Assembly (NCBI GenBank): GCA_044238935.1
Contig: JBIICI010000002.1
Coordinates: 1 to 64,000 of the forward strand
Direction: 5' to 3'
Length of the DNA stretch: 64,000 nt
Source: JBIICI01 sp044238935
GTDB taxonomy: Bacteria; Pseudomonadota; Alphaproteobacteria; Micavibrionales; Micavibrionaceae
Numbering within the stretch: position 1 is the stretch's first letter; every line of letters starts with the position of its first letter. A model generated the notes under the pieces. It was not told where the DNA came from. It saw nothing but the letters and a program-made list of their open reading frames with translations, and did not search any database. Position numbers and translations under genes: made by a program. Below, piece after piece: positions 18,096-25,721 of the stretch.

Positions 18096-19139
18096 TTAAA
18101 GAAAGCAATCTTGATTTAAGACAGTTTCAATCGCGCTGGCGACACGATCTGTGTATTTTTGCTGTCCTAATGCCATACCCATGCGAATCGCATTGGCAAA
18201 CGCCACCGCATCCGCGCCGCCATGGCTTTTGATACAAATGCCATTTAATCCTAAAAACATGCCGCCATTATACAAGCGTGGATCCATGCGTTTTTTCAAA
18301 CGCAGCAAGGATGGAGCAGCCAATAACGCCCCCAAACGCGATAAGATTGAGCTGTTTAAGGATTGTTTTAATGAAAAAGAGAAGAATTTTGCGACCCCTT
18401 CCACGACTTTCAGCGCGATATTGCCTGAAAATCCATCCGTAACCACCACATCAAAATCACCTTTTGGCAAATCATCCCCTTCGGCGTATCCAATAAATTT
18501 CCCCGGAAAATGAATCTCCCTCAGGGTTTTGGCGGCATTACGAATAGATTCAGGGCCCTTCATATCTTCTGATCCAATATTCAGCAAGCCCACACTGGGT
18601 TGATCCTTATCAAGGTGAATCTGGGCATAGACACTGCCCAAGATCGCGAATTGTACCAAGGCACTGGCATCACATTCCAAATTTGCCCCCATATCCAACA
18701 ACACACAATCCTGTTTCATTGTGGGAATAATGCTGGCAATAGCGGGGCGGTCAATACCGGGCAGGCAGCGCAAAACGGTTTTGGCAATCGCCATCAAAGC
18801 ACCCGTATTCCCAGCAGAAATCACACAATCTGCGTTTTTATCGCGCACATCCTCAATCGCCAATCGCATACTGGTGCCACGGCTTTTGCGCAAGGCGATG
18901 CTAGGCTTTTCATGGTTGGATACAATATCATCCGTATGAAAAATCGCGCAAGTGCTTTTGAGGACAGGATAAGCATCCAACAGCGGCGCAATGATTTTTT
19001 GATCGCCATAAATCCGAAAATGGACATTGGGGTGCGTTTTCAACACATCTGCCGCAGCCTCAATAACCACAGTTGCGCCATGATCGCCCCCCATTGCATC
19101 CAGTGCCACGGTCATTTTTGCCAAAGGATCAAATTTCAT
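18096..19139 (-). CDS. plsX: Phosphate acyltransferase PlsX
   Basis: PlsX makes acyl-phosphate from acyl-ACP for glycerolipid synthesis. The family hallmark ALDAMGGDHG lies at residues 13-22, and the middle holds SAGNTGALMAIAK. The 347-residue length is normal. It is followed by fabH. rpmF is upstream but separated by a terminator-like hairpin. In related genomes DUF177 usually precedes this block; here it lies about 3 kb away. Confidence 0.97.
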   Translation of the reverse strand: MKFDPLAKMTVALDAMGGDHGATVVIEAAADVLKTHPNVHFRIYGDQKIIAPLLDAYPVLKSTCAIFHTDDIVSNHEKPSIALRKSRGTSMRLAIEDVRDKNADCVISAGNTGALMAIAKTVLRCLPGIDRPAIASIIPTMKQDCVLLDMGANLECDASALVQFAILGSVYAQIHLDKDQPSVGLLNIGSEDMKGPESIRNAAKTLREIHFPGKFIGYAEGDDLPKGDFDVVVTDGFSGNIALKVVEGVAKFFSFSLKQSLNSSILSRLGALLAAPSLLRLKKRMDPRLYNGGMFLGLNGICIKSHGGADAVAFANAIRMGMALGQQKYTDRVASAIETVLNQDCFL

Positions 19140-19177
19140 AAGATTATAAAAACCTGTTTACACATTCATAAAGACAA

Positions 19178-19215
19178 TAAAAAACAATACCAGCTTTTAT
19201 CAAAAAAGCTGGTAT
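19178..19215 (-). terminator. Rho-independent terminator after rpmF
   Basis: Read on the minus strand, ATACCAGCTTTT (19215-19204 complement) pairs perfectly with AAAAGCTGGTAT (19198-19187 complement). TG and a run of T follow. It should reduce read-through from rpmF into plsX, so plsX may have its own promoter or rely on partial termination. Confidence 0.8.
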
Positions 19216-19243
19216 AAATCTATAGATGATTCGGAATTATTTT

Positions 19244-19432
19244 TTATGCGGCGTCTGTGTTCGCTGTAATCACTTGACGACCACGATAGGTGCCTGATTT
19301 CAAATCAATATGGTGACGACGCTTTGCCTCACCTGTATTTTGATCTTCCACCCAGTTTGTTGCACTTAAGGCATCATGGGAACGGCGCATATTACGCTTG
19401 GATGGGGTTGTTTTTCTCTTTGGTACAGCCAT
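19244..19432 (-). CDS. rpmF: 50S ribosomal protein L32
   Basis: The 62-residue protein starts MAVPKRKTTPSKRNMRRSHD, the standard bacterial L32 beginning. It lacks the zinc-ribbon cysteines found in some L32 proteins, as is usual in this group. It lies upstream of plsX, a conserved order, and is followed by a terminator-like hairpin. Confidence 0.97.
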   Translation of the reverse strand: MAVPKRKTTPSKRNMRRSHDALSATNWVEDQNTGEAKRRHHIDLKSGTYRGRQVITANTDAA

Positions 19433-19518
19433 GGCTCACACTCTTGCTTTATCAATAATGGTTTTCAAAAAATTTGTGTATATCTCTTTAGCGAAAAAGA
19501 TAACGGGATGCAAGCATT

Positions 19519-20694
19519 TTATTTTGCGGCATGAAACGCCTGATCCAGATCCGCGATTAAATCCTCCACATTCTCAATCCCTACCGATAACCGAATCAGC
19601 CCATCAGATATACCCAGTGCGGCACGTTGTTCAGCAGGGATGCTGGCGTGGGTCATCAGGGCAGGATGTTCGATCAGGCTTTCGATACCGCCTAAACTCT
19701 CCGCCAAAGTGAAATATTGTGTGGCTTTTAGGAATGAGGTGGCGGCATCCAGCCCGCCCTTTATCACAAAAGAAATCATGCCGCCAAAACCCCCAATCAT
19801 TTGACGTTTTGCCAAGTCATGTTGCGGGTGAGAGGGTAATCCGGGATAGATGACTTTTTCGGCTTTTGGGTGCTGTTCCAGCCACTGCGCGATTTTTAGG
19901 GCATTTTGGCAATGTTGCTGCATCCGAATCCCCAATGTTTTAACCCCACGATGCATGAGAAAACTATCAAACGGCCCTGCAATACTGCCGACCGAATTTT
20001 GAATAAAGCCAATTTTTTCTGCCCATTCAGGGTGAGAGGTCACGACCACGCCGCCAATCACATCGGAATGGCCATTGATATATTTTGTGGCCGAATGAAT
20101 CACAATATCCGCACCTAAGGCAATGGGATTTTGCAAGGCAGGCGATGCAAACGTATTATCCACCACCAAAATTACACCGCGTGCTTTGGCGATTTTGGCA
20201 ATCGCGGCAATATCCGCCAGTTTCAAAAGCGGATTTGTGGGCGTTTCAACCCAGATCAATTTTGTCTTATCCGTGATGGATTTATCCAGCGCATCCAGAT
20301 TTGTCAGGTCAATATAGGTGACATCTAAGGCGGCTGAGTGTTTGCGCACGCGCTCGAAGAGGCGATAGCTGCCGCCATATAAATCATCCGTTGCCACCAT
20401 ATGGGATCCTGAAGGCAAGCCGTCTAAAATCGCCGCCATACCTGCCAAACCTGAGGAAAAGGCAAAGCCATGCGCCGCGCCCTCCAGTGCTGCAATGGCG
20501 CGTTCAAAAGCAAAGCGTGTGGGATTATGGCTGCGGCCGTAATCAAAGCCTTTATGCACCGCAGGGGCTTCTTGGACATAGGTCGATGTCGCATAAATCG
20601 GCGTAATCACAGCCCCCGTGGTCGGATCAGGATATTGCCCCCCATGAATTGCCAATGTGTGAAAGCCTGCTTTTTTCTGGTCTGTGTTGCTCAT
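19519..20694 (-). CDS. Cystathionine gamma-lyase / gamma-synthase family PLP enzyme
   Basis: The start at 20694 (MSNTDQKKAGF) has an AAGGAC ribosome binding site. The 391-residue Cys/Met-metabolism PLP enzyme has the Tyr-Gly-Arg motif YGRSHNPTR, VVDNTFASP, and the PLP Lys204 in SATKYINGHSDVIGG. The gene lies 14 bases after a CBS-type gene under a poly-cysteine leader. The likely role is therefore gamma-lyase: cleaving cystathionine to cysteine as the second step of reverse transsulfuration. Gamma-synthase or beta-lyase activity cannot be ruled out from motifs. Confidence 0.9.
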   Translation of the reverse strand: MSNTDQKKAGFHTLAIHGGQYPDPTTGAVITPIYATSTYVQEAPAVHKGFDYGRSHNPTRFAFERAIAALEGAAHGFAFSSGLAGMAAILDGLPSGSHMVATDDLYGGSYRLFERVRKHSAALDVTYIDLTNLDALDKSITDKTKLIWVETPTNPLLKLADIAAIAKIAKARGVILVVDNTFASPALQNPIALGADIVIHSATKYINGHSDVIGGVVVTSHPEWAEKIGFIQNSVGSIAGPFDSFLMHRGVKTLGIRMQQHCQNALKIAQWLEQHPKAEKVIYPGLPSHPQHDLAKRQMIGGFGGMISFVIKGGLDAATSFLKATQYFTLAESLGGIESLIEHPALMTHASIPAEQRAALGISDGLIRLSVGIENVEDLIADLDQAFHAAK

Positions 20695-20708
20695 GCTCTT
20701 GTCCTTTT

Positions 20709-21701
20709 TTAAATTGAGAAATCGGGTAAATTTTCCTGTAGCCAAACAGGGTTATACATTTTGGATAAATATTTATTGCCGCTGTCACACACAAAGGTTA
20801 CCACACGTTTTGGGGTTGTTTGGGCGCGACAATATTGCAGCGCAGCATTAATCAAAGTGCCTGAAGATGATCCGCACAAAACCCCTTCTTTGTTTAGAAG
20901 CTCATGCGCGGTCTGAAATGATTGTGTGTCACTGATGCTATAGGCAGATTTGATAAAATCCATCGTGCAATTATCGGGGATAAAATCCTCCCCAATCCCC
21001 TCCACCAGCCAGCTGCCTGCCTCTATCATTTCCCCTGTATTGACCAAGGGCGCAAGGATAGAGCCCACAGGGTCCGCCAAGACCATTTGTGTTTTGGGGG
21101 ATACACGCGCAAAATACCGCCCCAGCCCCGTCAATGTGCCACCTGATCCCACGCCGCACACAATGGCATCAATATCGCCATCCATTTGCTGCCAAATTTC
21201 AGGCGCAGTTGTTTTTTCGTGCGCCATGGGGTTGGCAGGATTTTCAAATTGATTGATATAAAATGCGCCTGTCTCACGCGCGATGCGCTGCGCCATATCT
21301 TGGTAATATTCAGGATGCCCCTTCATCACATCAGATCGTGTCATAATCACCTCCGCACCAAGGGCTTTGACATGCGCCACTTTTTCGGCACTCATTTTAT
21401 CAGGGATAATCAGGGTTAATTTATATCCCTTTTGGGAGGCAACCAATGCTAAGCCTAAACCGGTATTGCCTGCCGTGGCCTCAATCAACCTATCGCCTTG
21501 TTTAATCAATCCTTTGGATTCTGCATCATTAATCATCGACAAAGCAATGCGATCCTTGATTGATCCGGCAGGATTTTGGTTTTCTAATTTCAAAAATAAA
21601 TCACAAAGCCCTGTATCAATATTTTTAATACGCACCATTGGCGTATTACCAATCATATCAAGGGCAGAATCTTGGGGGGAGTGAAGAATAGAAGAATACA
21701 T
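20709..21701 (-). CDS. Cystathionine beta-synthase / cysteine synthase family enzyme
   Basis: The start at 21701 (MYSSILHSPQ) has the ribosome binding site AGGAA. The 330-residue fold II PLP enzyme has Lys49 (AGSIKDRIA), the phosphate-binding AGNTGLG, and GSGGTLTG. The segment VEGIGEDFIPDN is characteristic of cystathionine beta-synthase-type members rather than CysK or CysM. It lacks the C-terminal CBS regulatory domains, as in bacterial MccA. It would join homocysteine with serine or O-acetylserine to make cystathionine. It heads the operon with the gamma-lyase and is preceded by the poly-cysteine leader peptide, so expression is likely tied to Cys-tRNA supply. Confidence 0.9.
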   Translation of the reverse strand: MYSSILHSPQDSALDMIGNTPMVRIKNIDTGLCDLFLKLENQNPAGSIKDRIALSMINDAESKGLIKQGDRLIEATAGNTGLGLALVASQKGYKLTLIIPDKMSAEKVAHVKALGAEVIMTRSDVMKGHPEYYQDMAQRIARETGAFYINQFENPANPMAHEKTTAPEIWQQMDGDIDAIVCGVGSGGTLTGLGRYFARVSPKTQMVLADPVGSILAPLVNTGEMIEAGSWLVEGIGEDFIPDNCTMDFIKSAYSISDTQSFQTAHELLNKEGVLCGSSSGTLINAALQYCRAQTTPKRVVTFVCDSGNKYLSKMYNPVWLQENLPDFSI

Positions 21702-21776
21702 TTGAATTTCCTGTGTATATTTGCATTGATGCGCCGTGGTGTTAAGATTGCCAACAATTAAGGGCAATCATTCAAA
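21701..21776 (-). promoter_or_regulatory. Candidate translational attenuator structure before cbs
   Basis: On the minus strand TTTGAAT (21776-21770), three bases after the leader stop codon, is complementary to ATTCAAA (21707-21701), which runs from the edge of the ribosome binding site into the A of the cbs start codon. Directly adjoining it, GATTGCC (21769-21763) pairs with GGCAATC (21752-21746) across a 10-base loop. The two pairings are nested and can stack. There is no T-run, so this suggests control of translation rather than of transcription termination. Confidence 0.6.
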
Positions 21777-21778
21777 AA

Positions 21779-21811
21779 TTAACAACAACAGCAACAACAG
21801 CAAAGGAACAT
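21779..21811 (-). CDS. Poly-cysteine leader peptide (MFL followed by seven Cys)
   Basis: Translation of the minus strand from ATG at 21811 gives MFLCCCCCCC and a TAA stop at 21781-21779. The seven consecutive codons are TGC TGT TGT TGC TGT TGT TGT. The ORF lies 77 bases before the cbs start and about 35 bases after the likely transcript start. The ribosome binding site is weak (GAAAGATAG). The arrangement is that of an amino-acid leader peptide. Ribosome stalling at Cys codons when charged Cys-tRNA is scarce would keep the following anti-start segment covered. Poly-cysteine leaders have been described for actinobacterial cysteine genes; I do not know of a description for this gene pair. Confidence 0.8.
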   Translation of the reverse strand: MFLCCCCCCC

Positions 21812-21850
21812 TCAGGGTCTATCTTTCAAAATATATCAATGTGGATTAAC

Positions 21851-21878
21851 TCTAATATGAAGGAAATCGACTTGTCAA
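21851..21878 (-). promoter_or_regulatory. Candidate promoter of the leader-cbs-cgl operon
   Basis: On the minus strand TTGACA (21878-21873) is a perfect -35 box. ATTAGA or TATTAG follows 15-16 bases later as a weak -10. The start would be near 21844, before the leader ORF. Confidence 0.5.
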
Positions 21879-21943
21879 TCTTTATTCTTTCGTCATAAAT
21901 TTTTGCCTGACATTTCAAAAACACTCCCCTTTCCCTCGACATT

Positions 21944-21960
21944 TGTTCTCAATGAGAACA
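21944..21960. promoter_or_regulatory. Palindromic operator before the RelB-like gene
   Basis: TGTTCTC-AAT-GAGAACA is a perfect 7-base inverted repeat ending 26 bases before the antitoxin start. RelB/DinJ proteins commonly autoregulate through such sites. The GTTC-N7-GAAC spacing equals that of the alphaproteobacterial LexA box, but inverted rather than direct. Confidence 0.6.
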
Positions 21961-21986
21961 TAATAAAGAATATTGGAGGAAAGATC

Positions 21987-22319
21987 ATGTCTAAGAGCAC
22001 CTATGTACACACGCGCGTTGATCCTATGCTTAAAGAGCATGCGGAGATGATTTTTAGCAAGTTGGGTTTATCCCTTACCGATGCCGTCACGCTTTTCTTA
22101 CGACAAGTCACTTTAAGGGATGGCTTGCCCTTTGAGGTGGCGGTTCCTTCATCGGACAACATTTACCGACAAGAGAAACAAGCTTTATTAGATCGGCAGC
22201 TTCAAGCCTTAGAAAAGGACATTGCCCTTGGCTTAGAAGCCAGTGAACGTGGCGAAGTTCTTTCTGCCGAACAAGCCAGAGCGCGCACCAAGAATCGTCT
22301 TGAACAGTTGCGGAAATAG
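21987..22319 (+). CDS. RelB/DinJ-family antitoxin without an adjacent toxin
   Basis: The start at 21987 is set by a strong ribosome binding site (GGAGGA). The first 55 residues form a ribbon-helix-helix domain: YVHTRVDPMLKEHAEMIFSKLGLSLTDAVTLFLRQV, then GLPFEV. The remaining 55 residues are charged and helical, longer than is usual for DinJ. No RelE or YafQ toxin follows; the next gene is on the opposite strand ten bases on. It may be a solitary regulator, or an antitoxin whose toxin was lost or lies elsewhere. A palindromic operator precedes it. Confidence 0.85.
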   Translation: MSKSTYVHTRVDPMLKEHAEMIFSKLGLSLTDAVTLFLRQVTLRDGLPFEVAVPSSDNIYRQEKQALLDRQLQALEKDIALGLEASERGEVLSAEQARARTKNRLEQLRK

Positions 22320-22328
22320 AATCCTTTC

Positions 22329-22904
22329 TCAACCCCTATCTTTCGGCAACAGCCCCTGTAGCACCGCAAACGGATTTTTCTTTTCATCCTCGACATACTC
22401 AGGGGCAATCTTTGCCTGATCTGCCCTTGGGAAAAGGGGGATATTCATGACCAAATATTCTAATGCCAGTGCGCCCAGATCAATCATATTATCCTCGATA
22501 ATATCGGGATCATCTTCATCATTCATAATCGGAAATTCGGCGTCTTTTTGGGTTTCGGCAATTTTTAAGCGTTTGGCTTTTTCAAGGGCGATGACATTTT
22601 TATCATTGCTATACCACCCCTCTAAGCTATCATCTGTAATAGTGGTTTTGACGGGTTCTAAAGATACCACGCATTGTTGGGTTAGGGTGGCTTTGATATT
22701 GCCTGTGACTTTGTATAAATAGCGTTTGGGCATTTTATGAATATATAAAACGGCTTCTAAATCCGATAAGGCCTCAATCCCTATAAAATCGGCAATGGTT
22801 TGGCACAATGCCGCATCAGGTTTTAAGGCAAAGCGTTCCTTTTGTCCTTTGATATATTGGACATCGATTTTATCGCTCCAGACGGGATCAAGAATTGTCG
22901 TCAT
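22329..22904 (-). CDS. DUF177 / YceD family protein
   Basis: The 191-residue acidic protein has the DUF177 core: QQCVVSLEPVKTTI, then a C-terminal segment with DLGALALEYLVMNIPLFPRA and a final NPFAVLQGLL. The family is needed for 23S rRNA accumulation in some bacteria and normally sits just upstream of rpmF and plsX. Here it follows a CBP3-type chaperone gene by five bases, but rpmF is about 2.9 kb downstream, beyond the cbs/cgl operon and the antitoxin. Confidence 0.88.
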   Translation of the reverse strand: MTTILDPVWSDKIDVQYIKGQKERFALKPDAALCQTIADFIGIEALSDLEAVLYIHKMPKRYLYKVTGNIKATLTQQCVVSLEPVKTTITDDSLEGWYSNDKNVIALEKAKRLKIAETQKDAEFPIMNDEDDPDIIEDNMIDLGALALEYLVMNIPLFPRADQAKIAPEYVEDEKKNPFAVLQGLLPKDRG

Positions 22905-22909
22905 ATTTT

Positions 22910-23500
22910 CTAAGCTGCCTTTTGTTGTAATAAAGTTGGTGTTGGGAAAATAAAATCTGATTGCATCTTATGCGTTTGAAAGAAGATGGTTGATTGATCT
23001 GCAACATCAATCATCCATCGCGCCACGGCATCGGCATTTTTATCTGTTTTTCCACGATACAGATTGCGACATAACGCACGCGCCAAAGCATCGGCATCGC
23101 GTTTTTGCAATGTCGGTAAATATGAATCCAATCGACCATGAAAAGCAATCATCATTTTTTTAATATGTTTTGGCACGCCTAAATCACCAATACCACGTTC
23201 GCGGCAATCTTCATCCATTTGGCAAAAAAATTGATCAAAGATAAATTGTTGATAACGGGCTGATTTTGGGCTGTGGGGACGTTGTGTTGCATCATCATGC
23301 AGCCCACGGATAACAGCAATAACACAGGCGCATAAAACATCAAATCGTCCGTCCAATGTATCTTCGACACCATAATCCCGATAGAAAAATGGCATGCGTG
23401 CCTGACGCACGATTTGTCGATACAATCCTTCTAAGGCTTGTTTTTCATGACCACTTAATAAAAACGCCGAAAAAATTTTTGTTAGCACAATATGCCCCAT
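22910..23500 (-). CDS. Ubiquinol-cytochrome c chaperone family (CBP3-like) protein
   Basis: This 196-residue helical protein has ALEGLYRQIVRQARMPFFYRDYGVEDTLDGRFDVL near the N-terminus, the hallmark of the CBP3/ubiquinol-cytochrome c chaperone family. Further support comes from GLGVPKH-like LGVPKHIKKMMIAFHGRLDSY. In mitochondria the relatives assist assembly of cytochrome b into complex III. In alphaproteobacteria the gene typically pairs with DUF177, as here. No bc1 genes are in the window. Confidence 0.85.
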   Translation of the reverse strand: MGHIVLTKIFSAFLLSGHEKQALEGLYRQIVRQARMPFFYRDYGVEDTLDGRFDVLCACVIAVIRGLHDDATQRPHSPKSARYQQFIFDQFFCQMDEDCRERGIGDLGVPKHIKKMMIAFHGRLDSYLPTLQKRDADALARALCRNLYRGKTDKNADAVARWMIDVADQSTIFFQTHKMQSDFIFPTPTLLQQKAA

Positions 23501-23577
23501 TGATTTAAAAAGGAAAAAGACGCTATAGTTTAGCGAAGATTTATTCCTATCACAAATCCTTTATAGATCGCAAGAAT

Positions 23578-24024
23578 ATGACATTGAAACATTTATTTAT
23601 TTTACCTGTGTTTATTTTATGTGTCAGTGCCTGTACGCCCACGGAAGCCGTGCATGGCAGCCTGTTACAAGAGGCACAGTTAAAACAGCTAAAAGTTGGA
23701 CAAAGCAGCAAATCCGATGTCTTGCAACGCTTAGGCTCACCTACGAATATATCCCCGTTTGATCCACTCACATGGTATTATATCGGGCAAGATACCGCAA
23801 AACATGGGATTTTAGATCCCAAAATTAGACAAGAAACCGTAACAGTAATTCAATTTGATAAACAAAATGAATTGCTATCCAATATCGATAGCCGTTTTAA
23901 TCATGAACGCACCAAAGTGCCAATCAATAAAAATGCCACAGAAACCAAAGGCAATAAGCGCACATGGATTCAAAAATTCTTTGGCAATGTCGGGCGATTT
24001 AACCAGATGCCCGCACCGCAATAG
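23578..24024 (+). CDS. bamE: BamE/SmpA-OmlA family outer-membrane lipoprotein
   Basis: The signal sequence ends in lipobox VSAC. The following LKQLKVGQSSKSDVLQRLGSPTNISPFDPLTWYYIGQ is the SmpA/OmlA fold, in which a G-x-S/T-K-x-D-V-x-x-x-L-G-x-P pattern is diagnostic. BamE is a small partner of the BAM machine that inserts outer-membrane barrels. It is divergent from the CBP3-DUF177 pair, a common alphaproteobacterial layout. The stop codon lies inside the first unit of a 28-base tandem repeat. Confidence 0.9.
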   Translation: MTLKHLFILPVFILCVSACTPTEAVHGSLLQEAQLKQLKVGQSSKSDVLQRLGSPTNISPFDPLTWYYIGQDTAKHGILDPKIRQETVTVIQFDKQNELLSNIDSRFNHERTKVPINKNATETKGNKRTWIQKFFGNVGRFNQMPAPQ

Positions 24025-24080
24025 CGGTGCAGATTATAGTGTAGCGCAATAGCGGTGCAAATTGTAGTGTGCAGCAATAG
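24013..24080. repeat. 28-bp tandem repeat with an embedded hairpin
   Basis: The unit beginning CGCAATAGCGGTGCA occurs at 24017-24044 and 24045-24072, with a partial third unit from 24073. GCACCGC-AATA-GCGGTGC at 24013-24030 is a perfect 7-base-pair hairpin that includes the bamE stop. No T-run follows, so its use as a terminator is uncertain. Confidence 0.8.
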
Positions 24081-24086
24081 GCAACT

Positions 24087-25712
24087 TTAAACAAACGCAG
24101 CCTTTAACAGCTGTTTTGTATAATCGGCTTGGGGGTTTTCAAATAAAGTTTGTGCATTATTTTGCTCAACGATTTGACCATTTTTCAGGACAATCACATG
24201 ATGCGCAAGGGCGCGAATCACGTCTAAATCATGGCTGATAAAGAGATAAGATAACCCATATTGCGCCTGTAAATCCTGTAAGATTTTCAATGTTTGGGCT
24301 TGGACAGACACATCAAGGGCGGAGGTGGGTTCATCCAAGATTATCAATTCAGGTTTTAAGATTAAGGCACGCGCAATCGCAATGCGCTGACGTTGTCCCC
24401 CCGAAAATTCGTGGGGATAGCGATGCAGGCTGTCAACATCCATGCGGACATCCTGCAGGGCTTGGATGATTTTTTCGGTTTTTTGGGCTTTGGTCAGATT
24501 GGGAAAATGAATATCCAACCCCTCCCCAATAATCTGTGCAATCGACATGCGGGGCGATAAAGATCCATAAGGGTCTTGGAAAACAATTTGAATTTTTGAA
24601 CGATAGGGGCGCAGCGCATGCATGGGCAGCGATTGCAAATTTTGCCCTTTAAAAACAATCTCGCCCTGACTTTGAATTAAGCGCAAAATCGCCAACCCTA
24701 ACGTGCTTTTGCCTGATCCAGATTCTCCCACAACACCAATGGTTTGGGCGGGGTACAGATCAAAACTGATACGATCAACCGCCTTAAAAACATCTGTTTT
24801 GCGCCCAAAGAATGATTTTTTGCGCGTAAAATGCACCGATACATCACGCACAGACAAAAGCGGCGTTTGTTCATGAGTGGGTTGATACGGCGCAGCAGGG
24901 CTTAGTTTCTTTGCAGCGATCAACATTTTTGTATAATCATGTTGCGGCTGGTCAAAAATTTGTGTGACTGTTCCTTGCTCAACGATGCGCCCCTGTTGCA
25001 TCACATAAACATGATCCGCCATGCGCTTGACGATATTTAAATCATGGGTAATCAAGAGCAATCCCATTTTATCATCTTGATCAGTTTCGTTTTTTTGAAT
25101 ATCGCGTAACAGGGTCAAAATTTGTTGCTGTGTCGTGACATCCAGCGCCGTGGTGGGCTCATCCGCGATCAATAAACGCGGCTGATTTGCCAATGCCATC
25201 GCAATCATCACGCGCTGCCGCTGCCCCCCTGAAAGCTGGTGCGGATAGGCATTCAGACGATCAATCAATCCATCCAATCCGACTTTTTTAAACAGATCCA
25301 TCACACGGGCTTTTGCCTGATCTTTATTTAAACCTTGATGCAATATCAAAGGCTCAGAAACTTGGCGCAAAATTGTATGGAGAGGATTTAAGGATGTCAT
25401 GGGTTCTTGGAAAATCATGCTGATTTCTGACCCCCGAATACGGCGCAAAGCCGCATCATCTTGTTCCAGCAAATTCACACATAGGTCATCTTTAGTGGTG
25501 AAATTAATCTGTGAGTCAGATAGATAGCTGGCTTTTTGATCCAATAAGCATAACACAGATAAGGCGGTCACCGATTTTCCTGACCCCGATTCCCCCACTA
25601 ACGCAACCGTTTGCCCCGCAGAAATGGACAAAGCAATATCATGCACGATCTGTCGGTCTTTGAAAAACAAAGAAAAATTCTGAATATCCAACAAAGGCTG
25701 TTTTTCTGTCAT
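24087..25712 (-). CDS. Duplicated ABC transporter ATPase, YejF / oligopeptide type
   Basis: The 541-residue protein holds two complete ABC domains. The first has GESGSGKSVT, LSGGQRQRVMIA and DEPTTALD. The second has GESGSGKSTLG, FSGGQRQRIAIARAL and DEPTSALDVS. The fused DppD/DppF-like form is typical of YejF, which powers import of oligopeptides or microcin C. No permease or binding-protein genes are adjacent, so its partners must be encoded elsewhere. It is ten bases downstream of a small periplasmic protein gene and follows rnd on the same strand. Confidence 0.92.
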   Translation of the reverse strand: MTEKQPLLDIQNFSLFFKDRQIVHDIALSISAGQTVALVGESGSGKSVTALSVLCLLDQKASYLSDSQINFTTKDDLCVNLLEQDDAALRRIRGSEISMIFQEPMTSLNPLHTILRQVSEPLILHQGLNKDQAKARVMDLFKKVGLDGLIDRLNAYPHQLSGGQRQRVMIAMALANQPRLLIADEPTTALDVTTQQQILTLLRDIQKNETDQDDKMGLLLITHDLNIVKRMADHVYVMQQGRIVEQGTVTQIFDQPQHDYTKMLIAAKKLSPAAPYQPTHEQTPLLSVRDVSVHFTRKKSFFGRKTDVFKAVDRISFDLYPAQTIGVVGESGSGKSTLGLAILRLIQSQGEIVFKGQNLQSLPMHALRPYRSKIQIVFQDPYGSLSPRMSIAQIIGEGLDIHFPNLTKAQKTEKIIQALQDVRMDVDSLHRYPHEFSGGQRQRIAIARALILKPELIILDEPTSALDVSVQAQTLKILQDLQAQYGLSYLFISHDLDVIRALAHHVIVLKNGQIVEQNNAQTLFENPQADYTKQLLKAAFV

Positions 25713-25721
25713 AAATTGTCT

